Of a stretch of 64,000 nt of DNA, positions 8,335 to 16,068 are shown piece after piece (the first letter of the stretch is position 1; every line of letters begins with the position of its first letter). Origin of the DNA: Cellulomonas sp. Leaf395 (GTDB taxonomy: Bacteria; Actinomycetota; Actinomycetes; Actinomycetales; Cellulomonadaceae). The DNA is taken from NCBI RefSeq assembly GCF_001424125.1, contig NZ_LMQI01000004.1, forward strand, positions 496,001-560,000, in the 5' to 3' direction. Under the pieces are notes generated by a model. It saw nothing but the letters and a program-made list of their open reading frames with translations, had not been told where the DNA came from and searched no databases. The position numbers were made by a program, and so were the translations under genes.

Positions 8335-9069
8335 ATGCAGCTCGCCACCAGGGTGGTCGTGACGGCCGTGCTCGCCGCCGCCGTCGCCGTCGCCGGGTAC
8401 CTGGGCGGCCTGCCCCTGACCGGCACCGCCGCGGTGCTCGCGCTGCTCTTCGCCCTCGGCTGGCCGGCGCTGGCGGGACTGCCGTTCAAGCCCGGGTCCG
8501 CCACGGTCGTGGCGCTGGGCGGTGTCGGTGCCGTCGCCGTCGTCCACCTCACCGTCACGCAGCCGTACCTGCGGGACCTTCCGGTCGTCTTCGCCGCCGC
8601 GATCCTGCTCGCGTTCGTCAACGAGCTCCTGCGCCGCGACGGCCGCACCCGGCTCGTCGAGTCGGTGTCCGGGACGATCGCCGGCACGCTCGTCGCGGTC
8701 GCCGCGGCCGGGTGGGTCGCGATCGGGCGGACGCCCGGCGGCGAGCCGATCGTGGTCGTCGGCGCCCTCGCGCTGGCCGTCGGCTCCGTCGTGGTCGCGC
8801 TGCACCTGCGCTCGTGGGTCGGCGCGCTGGTCACAGCGGGGGCAGCAGCCGGTGCCGGCGCGCTCGGCGGGCTCCTGCTCCCGGCGATCGACCCTCTCGC
8901 GGGTGCCCTGCTGGGCCTGTCGGTCGGGGTCCTCGTCGCCACCCTGCACGCGCTCTTCGACCAGCTGCCCTCGCTCGAGCGGCGCTGGCCGTCGCTCGCG
9001 GCCGTGACCCTGCCCGTCACCGTGACGGGCATCCTCGTGTACGTCGTCGGCCGGGTCCTGGTGGGCTGA
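8335..9069 (+). CDS. Polytopic membrane protein of unknown function
   Basis: 244 aa, almost entirely hydrophobic with about 7-8 predicted membrane helices rich in Ala, Val, Leu and Gly. Charged loops occur near residues 99-107 (LLRRDGRTR) and near the C-terminus (LPSLERRW). I recognise no family motif. It is separated from the following thioredoxin-like gene by 3 bases, so they form a small operon. A transport or envelope role is possible but not shown. ATG at 8335 is the first in-frame start. Confidence 0.75.
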   Translation: MQLATRVVVTAVLAAAVAVAGYLGGLPLTGTAAVLALLFALGWPALAGLPFKPGSATVVALGGVGAVAVVHLTVTQPYLRDLPVVFAAAILLAFVNELLRRDGRTRLVESVSGTIAGTLVAVAAAGWVAIGRTPGGEPIVVVGALALAVGSVVVALHLRSWVGALVTAGAAAGAGALGGLLLPAIDPLAGALLGLSVGVLVATLHALFDQLPSLERRWPSLAAVTLPVTVTGILVYVVGRVLVG

Positions 9070-9072
9070 AGA

Positions 9073-9534
9073 GTGGATCGCGCGCTGCTCGTCCTCGCCC
9101 TGCTGGTCGTCGCGTCCGCGCTGGGCCTGTGGTGGCGCTCGCGCAACGGCCGGTACACCGCCGTCGACCCCACGTTGCTCGAGGACGTGCCGCTCGACGT
9201 GGCTGACGACTCGCGCCTCACCGCCGACGAGCTCGGAGCGCCCCTGGGCGCCCGCGCGACGTTCGTCCAGTTCTCCAGCGAGGTCTGTGCGCCCTGCCGC
9301 CGCACCCACGCCGTGCTCGCGCAGCTGGTCTCCGAGCACGACGACCTCTCACACGTCGAGATGGACGTGGTCGAGCACCTGGATCTCGTGCGACGCTTCG
9401 GCATCATGCGCACCCCGACCACGCTCCTGCTCGACGCCCGCGGCGTCGTGGTCGGTCGCATGTCCGGTGCCACGGACCGTCGGCACGCGCTCGCCGCGCT
9501 CGACTCCTGTCCGGGCGGGGTCTCCGCCGTCTGA
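9073..9534 (+). CDS. Membrane-anchored thioredoxin-like protein
   Basis: 153 aa. An N-terminal hydrophobic anchor (residues 4-21) is followed by a thioredoxin fold on the outer face of the membrane (predicted). The redox motif is Cys72-Ala-Pro-Cys75 within EVCAPCRRTH, and the cis-Pro segment is MRTPTTLLLD. The start is GTG at 9073, three bases after the upstream stop. The genes around it (DUF4395 and DsrE-type) suggest a thiol or sulfur redox group, an association also seen near glnR in streptomycetes (recalled). Confidence 0.85.
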   Translation: MDRALLVLALLVVASALGLWWRSRNGRYTAVDPTLLEDVPLDVADDSRLTADELGAPLGARATFVQFSSEVCAPCRRTHAVLAQLVSEHDDLSHVEMDVVEHLDLVRRFGIMRTPTTLLLDARGVVVGRMSGATDRRHALAALDSCPGGVSAV

Positions 9535-9635
9535 CTCCGGGCCGTGAGGCGTCCGGCCGGGCGCGCCGCGGCCCCGGCCGATGGACCGCGCACCCCCGAA
9601 CATCCCGCACGCTCTCTGCCGTCGTTGGAGTCCCC

Positions 9636-10097
9636 ATGAGCACGCCAGTACGCACGAACGCCCCTGCCGGCATCGACCCCCGCGGCCCGCGGTTCGGCGC
9701 CGCCGTCAACCTCGTCCTGCTCGTCGCGGTCCTCCTGCTCGGCACCACGCCCGCCGCGTACGTCGTGCTCGCCGTCATCGTCGCCGGGTTCGCGCTCGGC
9801 GCGTTCGGCGGCATCGGACGCACCTGGCAGGGGTGGGTGTTCCGGAAGGTCGTCCGCCCCCGCCTGGCACCGCCGGCCGAGCTCGAGGACCCCCGTCCGC
9901 CGACGTTCGCGCAGCTGGTCGGGCTGATCATCACGGGTGCGGGCCTGGTCCTCGGGCTGGCCGGCGCGGCCGTCGCCGTCCCGGTCGCCGCCGCGATCGC
10001 CCTGGTCGCGGCGTTCCTGAACGCGGTGTTCGGGCTGTGCCTCGGCTGCGAGCTGTACCTGCTCGGCGTGCGGCTGCGCGCGGGGAGGACCGCTTAG
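9636..10097 (+). CDS. DUF4395 membrane protein
   Basis: 153 aa with about four membrane helices in two pairs (roughly residues 20-60 and 90-135). The family signature is the two-cysteine motif CLGCELYLLG near the C-terminus, with PRGPRFGAAVN near the start. DUF4395 proteins commonly sit next to thioredoxin- or rhodanese-like genes, as here, and may relay reducing equivalents or carry a sulfur compound (inference). ATG at 9636 is the first start in frame. The stop overlaps the stop of the convergent DsrE-like gene by 4 bases. Confidence 0.82.
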   Translation: MSTPVRTNAPAGIDPRGPRFGAAVNLVLLVAVLLLGTTPAAYVVLAVIVAGFALGAFGGIGRTWQGWVFRKVVRPRLAPPAELEDPRPPTFAQLVGLIITGAGLVLGLAGAAVAVPVAAAIALVAAFLNAVFGLCLGCELYLLGVRLRAGRTA

Positions 10098-10465
10098 TAC
10101 ACGAGCGCCTGCGCGCGCTCCGCCAGGGATTCCTCGACGAACACCGCGGCCCCCGCGATCCGGACGCCCGGCAGCACGTGCTCCGGACCGATGCCCCGTC
10201 GGGCGGCGCACTGCGTGCACACCGTCACGCGGCCGCCCTCCAGCACCAGGTCCAGGAGCTCGCTCAGCGGGGTCGCGTGCTCGAGGACGAGGTCGGCCGC
10301 GCGACCCGGCAGGGCGAGCCAGGCCGACTCGCCCGTGAGCCAGAGGCTGACCTCGGCGCCCGCCGCGACGGCCGCGGCTGCCACGGTGAACGCCTGGTTC
10401 GTGGCCTCCGGACGCTCGGTGCCGGACGTGGTCTTGATCACGAGGGGGCGTGGCGTGGGACTCAT
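10094..10465 (-). CDS. DsrE-like (DsrE/DsrF/TusD fold) protein
   Basis: 123 aa. It opens with LVIKTTSGTERPEATNQAF, then VAAGAEVSLWLTGESAWLAL, which is the DsrE-family nucleotide/sulfur-carrier-like fold. A pair of cysteines lies in VCTQCAARRG, where sulfur-relay members have their acceptor Cys. ATG at 10465 is chosen because a TACCCT box lies 7 bases upstream (leaderless pattern); the longer in-frame start at 10531 would overlap the divergent small gene. A role in sulfur trafficking is inferred from the family and neighbours. Confidence 0.8.
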   Translation of the reverse strand: MSPTPRPLVIKTTSGTERPEATNQAFTVAAAAVAAGAEVSLWLTGESAWLALPGRAADLVLEHATPLSELLDLVLEGGRVTVCTQCAARRGIGPEHVLPGVRIAGAAVFVEESLAERAQALVY

Positions 10466-10505
10466 CGGAACAGGGTAGGGGTGCGCGCTCGTTAGGATCG
10501 TCGGC

Positions 10506-10613
10506 ATGACTGCGCTCGAGGGAGTCTTCATCGGCCTGCTGGTCGCGGCGACGCTGGTGATCGGCTGGTTCGCCTGCTTCGTCGTCTACCGGCTCTACAA
10601 GGGCCAGCGCTGA
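10506..10613 (+). CDS. Small single-pass membrane protein (35 aa)
   Basis: A 35-residue ORF with one clean hydrophobic helix (about residues 6-28) and a basic tail YRLYKGQR, consistent with an inner-membrane peptide with cytosolic C-terminus. The ATG at 10506 follows TTAGGAT by 7 bases, a good leaderless promoter arrangement divergent from the DsrE-like gene. It ends 32 bases before the nitrobindin-like gene. No function is known to me; the strong promoter context and helix argue it is real. Confidence 0.6.
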   Translation: MTALEGVFIGLLVAATLVIGWFACFVVYRLYKGQR

Positions 10614-10645
10614 CGTCATGCACTGAACCGACTGGGAGGCCCGCT

Positions 10646-11227
10646 GTGCCGTTCGTCCTGCCCGACCCCGAGGGCCTCGCTCCCGAGGTCTACCCGCTGG
10701 CCTGGCTGGTGGGCACGTGGCGCGGTGAGGGAGTCGTCGACTACCCCGGTATCGACGAGGCGACGTTCACGCAGGAGATCGTCATCGCCAGCGACGGCGG
10801 GCCGTACCTGTCGTACACGTCGACCATCCGGCTGATCGTGGCGCCGACCAGCACGGCCGCCCTCGAGGACGAACCGCCCGCCCCGGTCTGGCAGACCGAG
10901 TCCGGGTACTGGCGGATCCCGCCCGAGCGGCCCACCGACTGGGGCCTCACCGACGACCAGCACGCCGTCGAGCTCCTGGTCGCCGACCCGTCCGGCCACG
11001 TCGCCCTGTACATCGGCGCCGTCGGCAAGGGGCGTATCGACCTGGTCAGCGACGCGATGGTCCGGGCCGCCTCCGGTGCCGACGTCAGCGCGGGCAAGCG
11101 CCTCTACGGCCTGGTGAACGGCGAGCTCATGTGGGCGCACGACATCGCCGCGTTCGGCCACCCCATGCAGTCCTACGCCTCCGGCCGCCTCGCGCGGGTC
11201 GAGGCCCTCACCGACGACGAGGCATGA
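10646..11227 (+). CDS. Nitrobindin-like (FABP-family) beta-barrel protein
   Basis: 193 aa. GTWRGEG near residue 23 and the following TFTQEIVIASDGGPYLSYTS strands are the nitrobindin/UPF0678 signature, a ten-stranded barrel that binds heme and NO in canonical members. In the last strand, where heme-binding members have His (PLQPHLSARL-like), this protein reads PMQSYASGRL, so Tyr replaces His. It would fit the 'ferric nitrobindin-like' subgroup that lacks the heme ligand. The start is GTG at 10646 behind GGGAGG. Its TGA overlaps the ATG of the YgfZ gene (ATGA), indicating coupling. Confidence 0.85.
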   Translation: MPFVLPDPEGLAPEVYPLAWLVGTWRGEGVVDYPGIDEATFTQEIVIASDGGPYLSYTSTIRLIVAPTSTAALEDEPPAPVWQTESGYWRIPPERPTDWGLTDDQHAVELLVADPSGHVALYIGAVGKGRIDLVSDAMVRAASGADVSAGKRLYGLVNGELMWAHDIAAFGHPMQSYASGRLARVEALTDDEA

Positions 11228-12414
11228 TGACCACCGACGTACCCGTCGAGACACCTGCCGGGCACGGCGAGCCGCCCCGGCACGCCAGTCCGCTGCTGGC
11301 CCGCCGCGGCGCGGTCGCAGGCTCCGGTCCCGACGCCGGCGTCGCGTGGCACTACGGCGACCCGACGGCCGAGCAGCGCGCGCTGTCCCGCGGCGGCGCA
11401 GTGGTGGACCAGTCCCACCTGGGGGTCGTGACCGTCACCGGCCCCGACCGGCTGACCTGGCTGCACTCGATCACCACGCAGGAGCTGACCACGCTGGCAC
11501 CGCGGACCTCGACGGAGCTGCTGGTGCTCAGCCCGCAGGGGCACGTCGAGCACGCGGCGGGCGTGATCGACGACGGCGAGACCACCTGGCTGCTCACCGA
11601 GACGCCGATCGGCCTGGCAGCCTGGCTGAACCGCATGAAGTTCATGCTGCGGGTCGAGATCGTCGACGCGACCGACGCCTGGGCGGCCATCGGCGAGCCG
11701 GTCGACGCGGAGGGCGCTCCCGATGAGCCCATCACCTGGCGCGACCCCTGGCCGACGACCGCGACCGGCGGCACCCGGTATGGGCCGGCCGATGACGAGC
11801 ACCCGGGGGCCGACCGCGACTGGCGGCTCGTCCTGGTCCCGCGCGACCGGCTGGTCGAGGAGGTGCGCGCACGGGAGGCCGCCGGCTGGCCGCTCGTCGG
11901 CACGTGGGCCAGCGAGGCCGCACGCGTCGAGGCGTGGCGTCCACGCGCGTCCCACGAGGCCGACCACCGGACCATCCCGCACGAGCTCGACTGGCTGCGC
12001 ACCGCGGTGCACCTGACCAAGGGCTGCTACCGCGGGCAGGAGTCCGTCGCGCGCGTGCACAACCTCGGCCGACCGCCGCGCCGCCTGGTCATGCTGCACC
12101 TCGACGGGTCCGGGCACCTGCTGCCCGAGCCGGGCGCCGCCGTGCACGACGTCGTCCGGACCGCTGACGCGCAGGAGCCTGGACGGGTGGTCGGGCACGT
12201 CACGACCGTCGCGCGGCACCACGAGCTCGGCCCGGTCGCGCTCGCCGTGGTCAAGCGGTCGGTGCCCGCGGACGCCGAGCTCGTCGTCGAGTCCGAAGCA
12301 GGGTCCGTCGCGGCCGGCCAGGAGCAGATCGTGCCGGGCGACGGCGTCTCCGTGGACCGGCCCGCCGCCCGCGGACCCCTGACCCGCGGCCTGGGGCAGC
12401 ACCCGAGCCTGTGA
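11224..12414 (+). CDS. ygfZ: YgfZ/GcvT-like folate-binding protein
   Basis: 396 aa. The diagnostic motif KGCYRGQE is at 266-273, including the redox-sensitive Cys268. The N-terminal half has the folate-binding GcvT fold (VTGPDRLTWLHSITTQEL). YgfZ uses tetrahydrofolate to help assemble or repair iron-sulfur enzymes. ATG at 11224 overlaps the upstream stop by 4 bases; a second ATG follows directly at 11227. The downstream FUSC gene begins at 12411, again with a 4-base overlap, so the three genes form one operon. Confidence 0.92.
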   Translation: MMTTDVPVETPAGHGEPPRHASPLLARRGAVAGSGPDAGVAWHYGDPTAEQRALSRGGAVVDQSHLGVVTVTGPDRLTWLHSITTQELTTLAPRTSTELLVLSPQGHVEHAAGVIDDGETTWLLTETPIGLAAWLNRMKFMLRVEIVDATDAWAAIGEPVDAEGAPDEPITWRDPWPTTATGGTRYGPADDEHPGADRDWRLVLVPRDRLVEEVRAREAAGWPLVGTWASEAARVEAWRPRASHEADHRTIPHELDWLRTAVHLTKGCYRGQESVARVHNLGRPPRRLVMLHLDGSGHLLPEPGAAVHDVVRTADAQEPGRVVGHVTTVARHHELGPVALAVVKRSVPADAELVVESEAGSVAAGQEQIVPGDGVSVDRPAARGPLTRGLGQHPSL

Positions 12415-13523
12415 GCGCGCCGGACTCACGCACGTCCTCCCGCCTGGACGTGGTCGTCGAGGTCCGGGTGCGCCAGGGGTGGGCGCGGGTCCGGGCCGCG
12501 TGGTTCCCGATCCTGCAGGCGTCGATCGCCGCGGCGATCGCGTTCGCGATCGCCAAGTACGCGGTCGGGCACCCGTACCCGTTCTTCGCACCCGTCAGCG
12601 CCTGGGTCGCGCTCGGGTTCACGTCGGACCGGTCCGTCCGACGGGTCGCGGAGCTGGCCGTCGGCGTGGCGATCGGGGTCGCGCTCGGGGACCTGCTGGT
12701 GCACCTCATCGGCAACGGCGCCTGGCAGGTGGCCGTGGTGCTGTTCCTGGCGGCGATCATCGCGCGGTTCATCGACCGCGGGCAGATGCTCACCACGCAG
12801 GCGGGTGTGCAGGCGCTGGTCATCGTCGGACTGCCCGCGATCTCCGCGACCGGTGGGCCGCTGGGGCGGTGGATCGACGCGGCGATCGGCGGGGCGGTGG
12901 CGCTCGCCGTCGCGCTGCTGACCCCGCGCGACCCTCGTCGGCACCCCCGGACGCTGGCCCGTGCCGCGGTCGAGGACCTCGCGGGCGTGCTCCGCATCCT
13001 CGCGCGCGGGTTGCGCACCGGATCGACGGCGGACGTCGAGGACGCGCTGGTGCGCGGGCGGGCGTCGCAGCCCGCGCTCGACGAGTGGTCCGAGACCGCG
13101 ACCAGCGCGGGCGAGCTGGCCCGCGTGTCCCCGACGATCCGCAAGCATCGCGCCGAGCTGGCGGGGCTGGCCGCCGACGCGGTCCACATCGACCGCGCGA
13201 TGCGCAACGCCCGCGTGCTGGCGCGACGGTGCCTGGCTGCCGTCGAGGCGCAGACGCACGACATGACGACCATCGCCGCCCAGGTGGAGGCCACCGCGCG
13301 GGCGGCCGACGAGCTCGCCGTGGCCCTCGGCGCCGGCCGGGACCCGGAGCGCGCGCGGGCGCAGCTGCTGGCGGTCGCCGGCGCGCTCGACCCGTTCCGG
13401 CTGGCCGCGCGCGACTGGCAGGTGCAGAGCCTGGTGCTGCTCCACCGCTCGCTGATCGTCGACCTCCTGGAGGCTGCCCGGGTCCCGCCGCAGGTTGCCC
13501 GCGACTCCCTGCCGGAGATCTGA
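12411..13523 (+). CDS. FUSC/aromatic acid exporter-family membrane protein
   Basis: 370 aa. The N-terminal half has about five to six membrane helices beginning at WFPILQASIAAAIAFAIAKY, with the PFFAPVSAWVALGF segment typical of FUSC/ArAE exporters. The C-terminal half (from about residue 190) is a long soluble helical region rich in Arg, Ala and Glu. The substrate is unknown; relatives export aromatic acids or fusaric acid. GTG at 12411 overlaps the ygfZ stop (GTGA). Confidence 0.85.
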   Translation: MSAPDSRTSSRLDVVVEVRVRQGWARVRAAWFPILQASIAAAIAFAIAKYAVGHPYPFFAPVSAWVALGFTSDRSVRRVAELAVGVAIGVALGDLLVHLIGNGAWQVAVVLFLAAIIARFIDRGQMLTTQAGVQALVIVGLPAISATGGPLGRWIDAAIGGAVALAVALLTPRDPRRHPRTLARAAVEDLAGVLRILARGLRTGSTADVEDALVRGRASQPALDEWSETATSAGELARVSPTIRKHRAELAGLAADAVHIDRAMRNARVLARRCLAAVEAQTHDMTTIAAQVEATARAADELAVALGAGRDPERARAQLLAVAGALDPFRLAARDWQVQSLVLLHRSLIVDLLEAARVPPQVARDSLPEI

Positions 13524-13557
13524 CCTGCGGGGCCGTGGGGTCTTGTACGGTCGCTGC

Positions 13558-13824
13558 GTGGACGTCTCGGTCAGCGCGTTGCGCGCAGAGCTCAGGCAGT
13601 GGATCGAGGCCGCGCGCGCCGGGGAGGACGTGGTGATCACCGAACGCGGGATCCCGGTCGCCCGGCTCAGCGGCATCGAGGCGGCGGACCTGCTGACGCG
13701 GCTCGAGCGGGACGGGCTGCTGACGTCGGCCCCGGCACCCCGACCGCCGGCCCGGTCCACGGAGCGGAGCGCCCCGGCGGCGAAGGGCGGGGTCTCGGAC
13801 CTGGTCCGTCGGCTGCGGCGCTGA
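13558..13824 (+). CDS. Type II antitoxin, Phd/YefM-like
   Basis: 88 aa. The N-terminal half (VSVSALRAELRQWIEAARAG, then EDVVITERGIPVARLSG) is the Phd/YefM DNA-binding fold. The C-terminal half is Pro/Arg-rich and probably unstructured until it wraps the toxin. GTG at 13558 is preferred because TACGGT lies 7 bases upstream (leaderless promoter). One base separates its stop from the toxin ATG at 13826. The pair should autoregulate from the short region 13524-13557. Confidence 0.85.
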   Translation: MDVSVSALRAELRQWIEAARAGEDVVITERGIPVARLSGIEAADLLTRLERDGLLTSAPAPRPPARSTERSAPAAKGGVSDLVRRLRR

Positions 13825-13825
13825 G

Positions 13826-14245
13826 ATGGCGGTCGTCTACCTCGACACCAGCGCGCTGGTGAAGCTGTGCGTCGCCGAGGGCGGGTCCGCGCTGGTCGCA
13901 GCACTGTGGGACGGCGCCGACCTGGTGGTCACGTCCCGGCTGGCCAACGCCGAGGTCCGGGCGGTGCTCGCCGGTGGCAGGCGCGCGGGCCGGCTCGACG
14001 AGGTCACCGCCGCGGAGGCGCTCGCCGCATGGGAGCGGTTGTGGCCCGGGTTGCACGTGCTCGAGCTGCGGGAGTCCGTGACCGCGTCAGCCGCCGTGCT
14101 CGTCGGTCGGCACCCGCTGCGCGCCGCCGACGCCCTGCACCTCGCGTCCGCCCTGGAGCTGCGGTCGCCCGACCTCGTCGTCGCCGCGTGGGACGAGCAT
14201 CTTGCGGCCGCGGCGCGCGCCGAGGGCCTGCTCGTCGTCCCGTGA
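13826..14245 (+). CDS. vapC: VapC-like PIN-domain toxin (ribonuclease)
   Basis: 139 aa, the usual PIN length. The four acidic metal-binding residues are visible: Asp7 in YLDTSALVK, Glu43 in ANAEVRAVL, Asp102 in RAADALHLA and Asp123 in AAWDEHLA. VapC toxins are Mg2+-dependent RNases that cut tRNA or rRNA and are held in check by the partner antitoxin. It is directly downstream of the Phd-like antitoxin. All catalytic residues are intact, so the toxin is predicted to be active. Confidence 0.9.
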   Translation: MAVVYLDTSALVKLCVAEGGSALVAALWDGADLVVTSRLANAEVRAVLAGGRRAGRLDEVTAAEALAAWERLWPGLHVLELRESVTASAAVLVGRHPLRAADALHLASALELRSPDLVVAAWDEHLAAAARAEGLLVVP

Positions 14246-14264
14246 TGTCTCGTAGGCTCGACCC

Positions 14265-14612
14265 GTGATCGCGAGCCTGCAGGTCGTCATCTTCTTCGTC
14301 TTCTACATCGCCATCTTCGGGCTGTGCCTGTGGGCGCTGATCGACCTGCTGCGGCGGCCGTCGAACGCGTTCCCGCAGGCGGGGAAGCGGACGAAGGGGT
14401 TCTGGGGAGCGATCGTCGGCGTCGCCACCGCGGTCTCGTTCAGCGTGATCCCGATCCCCGGCGTGCCGCACCTCCCGTCGTTCCTCGCACTGCTCGCCGC
14501 GGTGGGCGGGATCGTGTACCTCGTGGACGTGAAGCCGGCCGTGACGCCGTACTCGGGGGGGCGGGGCCGCAACGGACCCCGCGGACCGAGCGGACCGTCC
14601 GGCGGCTGGTGA
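14265..14612 (+). CDS. DUF2516 membrane protein
   Basis: 115 aa with two to three membrane helices (about residues 3-27, 45-62 and 67-88) and a Gly/Arg/Pro-rich tail. The WALIDLLRRPSNAFPQAGKRTKGFW segment between the first two helices is characteristic of DUF2516. Function unknown. The start is GTG at 14265, about 12 bases after a TAGGCT box, so it may be leaderless or have a very short leader. Its TGA overlaps the proposed GTG of the asparaginase gene. Confidence 0.8.
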   Translation: MIASLQVVIFFVFYIAIFGLCLWALIDLLRRPSNAFPQAGKRTKGFWGAIVGVATAVSFSVIPIPGVPHLPSFLALLAAVGGIVYLVDVKPAVTPYSGGRGRNGPRGPSGPSGGW

Positions 14613-15574
14613 CCGTGGGGGACATCTCCACCGCCGCGGTCCCGCTCGCGCGGGTGCTGCGCGGGGACCTCGTGGAGTCCGTGCACTCCGGTCACGTGGT
14701 GGTGCTCGCGCCGGACGGCTCGGAGCGTCTGGTGCTCGGAGACGCCGACGCCACGATGTGGGCGCGGTCGTCGCTCAAGCCGTTGCAGGCCGTCGCGATG
14801 CTGCGCGCCGGGCTCGACGTCGACGGTGCCGAGCTCGCCCTGGTGTGCGCCAGCCACAACGCCGAGGCCGCGCACCTCGACGTCGTCCGCGCCCTCCTCG
14901 CCGGCGCAGGCCTGCGTGCCGAGGACCTGCGGAACACGCCCGACTGGCCGCTGGACCCCGACTCCGCGTGGCAGTGGCGGTCGTACGGTCACGGCACCGA
15001 GCCGCTCACGCAGAACTGCTCCGGCAAGCACGCCGGGATGCTCGCGACCTGCGTCGCCGCGGGCTGGCCGACCCAGGGCTACCTCGAGCCCGAGCACCCG
15101 CTGCAGCTGGCCACGCGCGAGGTGGTCGGAGAGCTCACCGGGGTGCCCGTGGACCTGGCGACCGTCGACGGCTGCGGCGCTCCGCTCTTCTCGACGACGC
15201 TGCGCGGGCTCGCCCGGTCGTTCGCACGCCTCGCGTCCGGTGACGACCTGCTGCCGCGGCGCACCGGGCGGGCGATGTCGGCGCACCCGTGGCACGTCGC
15301 CGGCACCGGACGGGACGCCACACGGTTCATGGAGGCGGTCCCGGGCCTCGTCGCCAAGGACGGTGCCGACGGCGTCTACGCGGCCGGCCTGCCGGACGGC
15401 GGGGCGGTCGCGCTGAAGATCGTCGACGGGTCGTCGCGGCCCCGGCCTGCGGTGCTCGCGGCCGCGCTGACCGTGGCGGGCGTGGATCCTGCACTCGTCG
15501 AGGCGGTCGCCCTGACGCCGGTCCTGGGACGCGGACGGCCCGTCGGCGCGGTCGTCGCGACCTTCGGCGCATGA
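14609..15574 (+). CDS. L-asparaginase II-family protein
   Basis: 321 aa. Asparaginase_II-family features: [20 protein letters not shown] at the start, [23 protein letters not shown] and [12 protein letters not shown], then VDGCGAPLF. These carry the Ser/Lys/Cys/Asn positions typical of the Rhizobium etli-type asparaginase. It hydrolyses asparagine to aspartate and ammonia in the cytosol. GTG at 14609 overlaps the DUF2516 stop; a GTG two codons later is an alternative. The stop overlaps the dtd ATG. Confidence 0.88.
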   Translation: MTVGDISTAAVPLARVLRGDLVESVHSGHVVVLAPDGSERLVLGDADATMWARSSLKPLQAVAMLRAGLDVDGAELALVCASHNAEAAHLDVVRALLAGAGLRAEDLRNTPDWPLDPDSAWQWRSYGHGTEPLTQNCSGKHAGMLATCVAAGWPTQGYLEPEHPLQLATREVVGELTGVPVDLATVDGCGAPLFSTTLRGLARSFARLASGDDLLPRRTGRAMSAHPWHVAGTGRDATRFMEAVPGLVAKDGADGVYAAGLPDGGAVALKIVDGSSRPRPAVLAAALTVAGVDPALVEAVALTPVLGRGRPVGAVVATFGA

Positions 15575-16008
15575 GGGCGGTCGTCCAGCGCGTCACCCGC
15601 GCGTCGGTGACCGTGGACGGCGTCGTGGTCGGGGCGATCGACCGGCCCGGGCTGGTGGCGCTGGTCGGTGTGACGCCGGGCGACGGTGCGGCGCAGGTCG
15701 AGCTGATCGCCCGCAAGATCGCCGAGCTGCGCATCCTGCGGCACGAGCAGTGCGCGGTGGACGTGGGCGCCCCCGTGCTGGTGGTCAGCCAGTTCACGCT
15801 CTACGCCGACACCCGCAAGGGCCGTCGGCCCACCTGGAACGCCGCGGCACCCGGTCCGGTTGCGCAGCCGCTGGTCGAGGCCGTCGAGGAGGCCCTGCGC
15901 GCCCGCGGGCTCGAGGTGGCCACCGGGGTGTTCGGCGCGGACATGGCGGTCGAGCTGGTCAACGATGGACCTGTGACGATCCTGCTGGAGTCGGTGCCGG
16001 ACGCCTAG
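15571..16008 (+). CDS. dtd: D-aminoacyl-tRNA deacylase
   Basis: 145 aa. Both catalytic signatures are present: SQFTLYAD (SQxT at 73-76) and NDGPVT (131-136). The enzyme removes D-amino acids and glycine mis-attached to tRNA. The segment before SQFTL ([15 protein letters not shown]) is shorter than in E. coli Dtd, which I believe is usual in actinobacteria. ATG at 15571 overlaps the asparaginase stop (ATGA). A strong hairpin follows at 16034-16068. Confidence 0.94.
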   Translation: MRAVVQRVTRASVTVDGVVVGAIDRPGLVALVGVTPGDGAAQVELIARKIAELRILRHEQCAVDVGAPVLVVSQFTLYADTRKGRRPTWNAAAPGPVAQPLVEAVEEALRARGLEVATGVFGADMAVELVNDGPVTILLESVPDA

Positions 16009-16033
16009 CTGTGCTCGCAGCCGGGAACGGGGA

Positions 16034-16068
16034 AAGGGCCCCTCGGAGTAAGCGTCCGAGGGGCCCTT
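16034..16068 (+). terminator. Hairpin terminator downstream of dtd (copy 1 of a repeated hairpin)
   Basis: Perfect 14-bp inverted repeat, AAGGGCCCCTCGGA and its complement, around the 7-base loop GTAAGCG, 26 bases after the dtd stop. There is no U-tract, as is common in high-GC terminators. The core CCCCTCGGA-GTAAGCG-TCCGAGGGG recurs exactly at 16723-16755. Confidence 0.75.

Noticed and set aside
7308-10619. 1103-codon open frame on the minus strand, and other very long frames such as 18148-23142 (+), 32902-37779 (-) and 45823-52908 (-)
   Set aside because: They are antisense or out-of-frame shadows of recognised genes, caused by high GC content; their translations are low-complexity and lack motifs.
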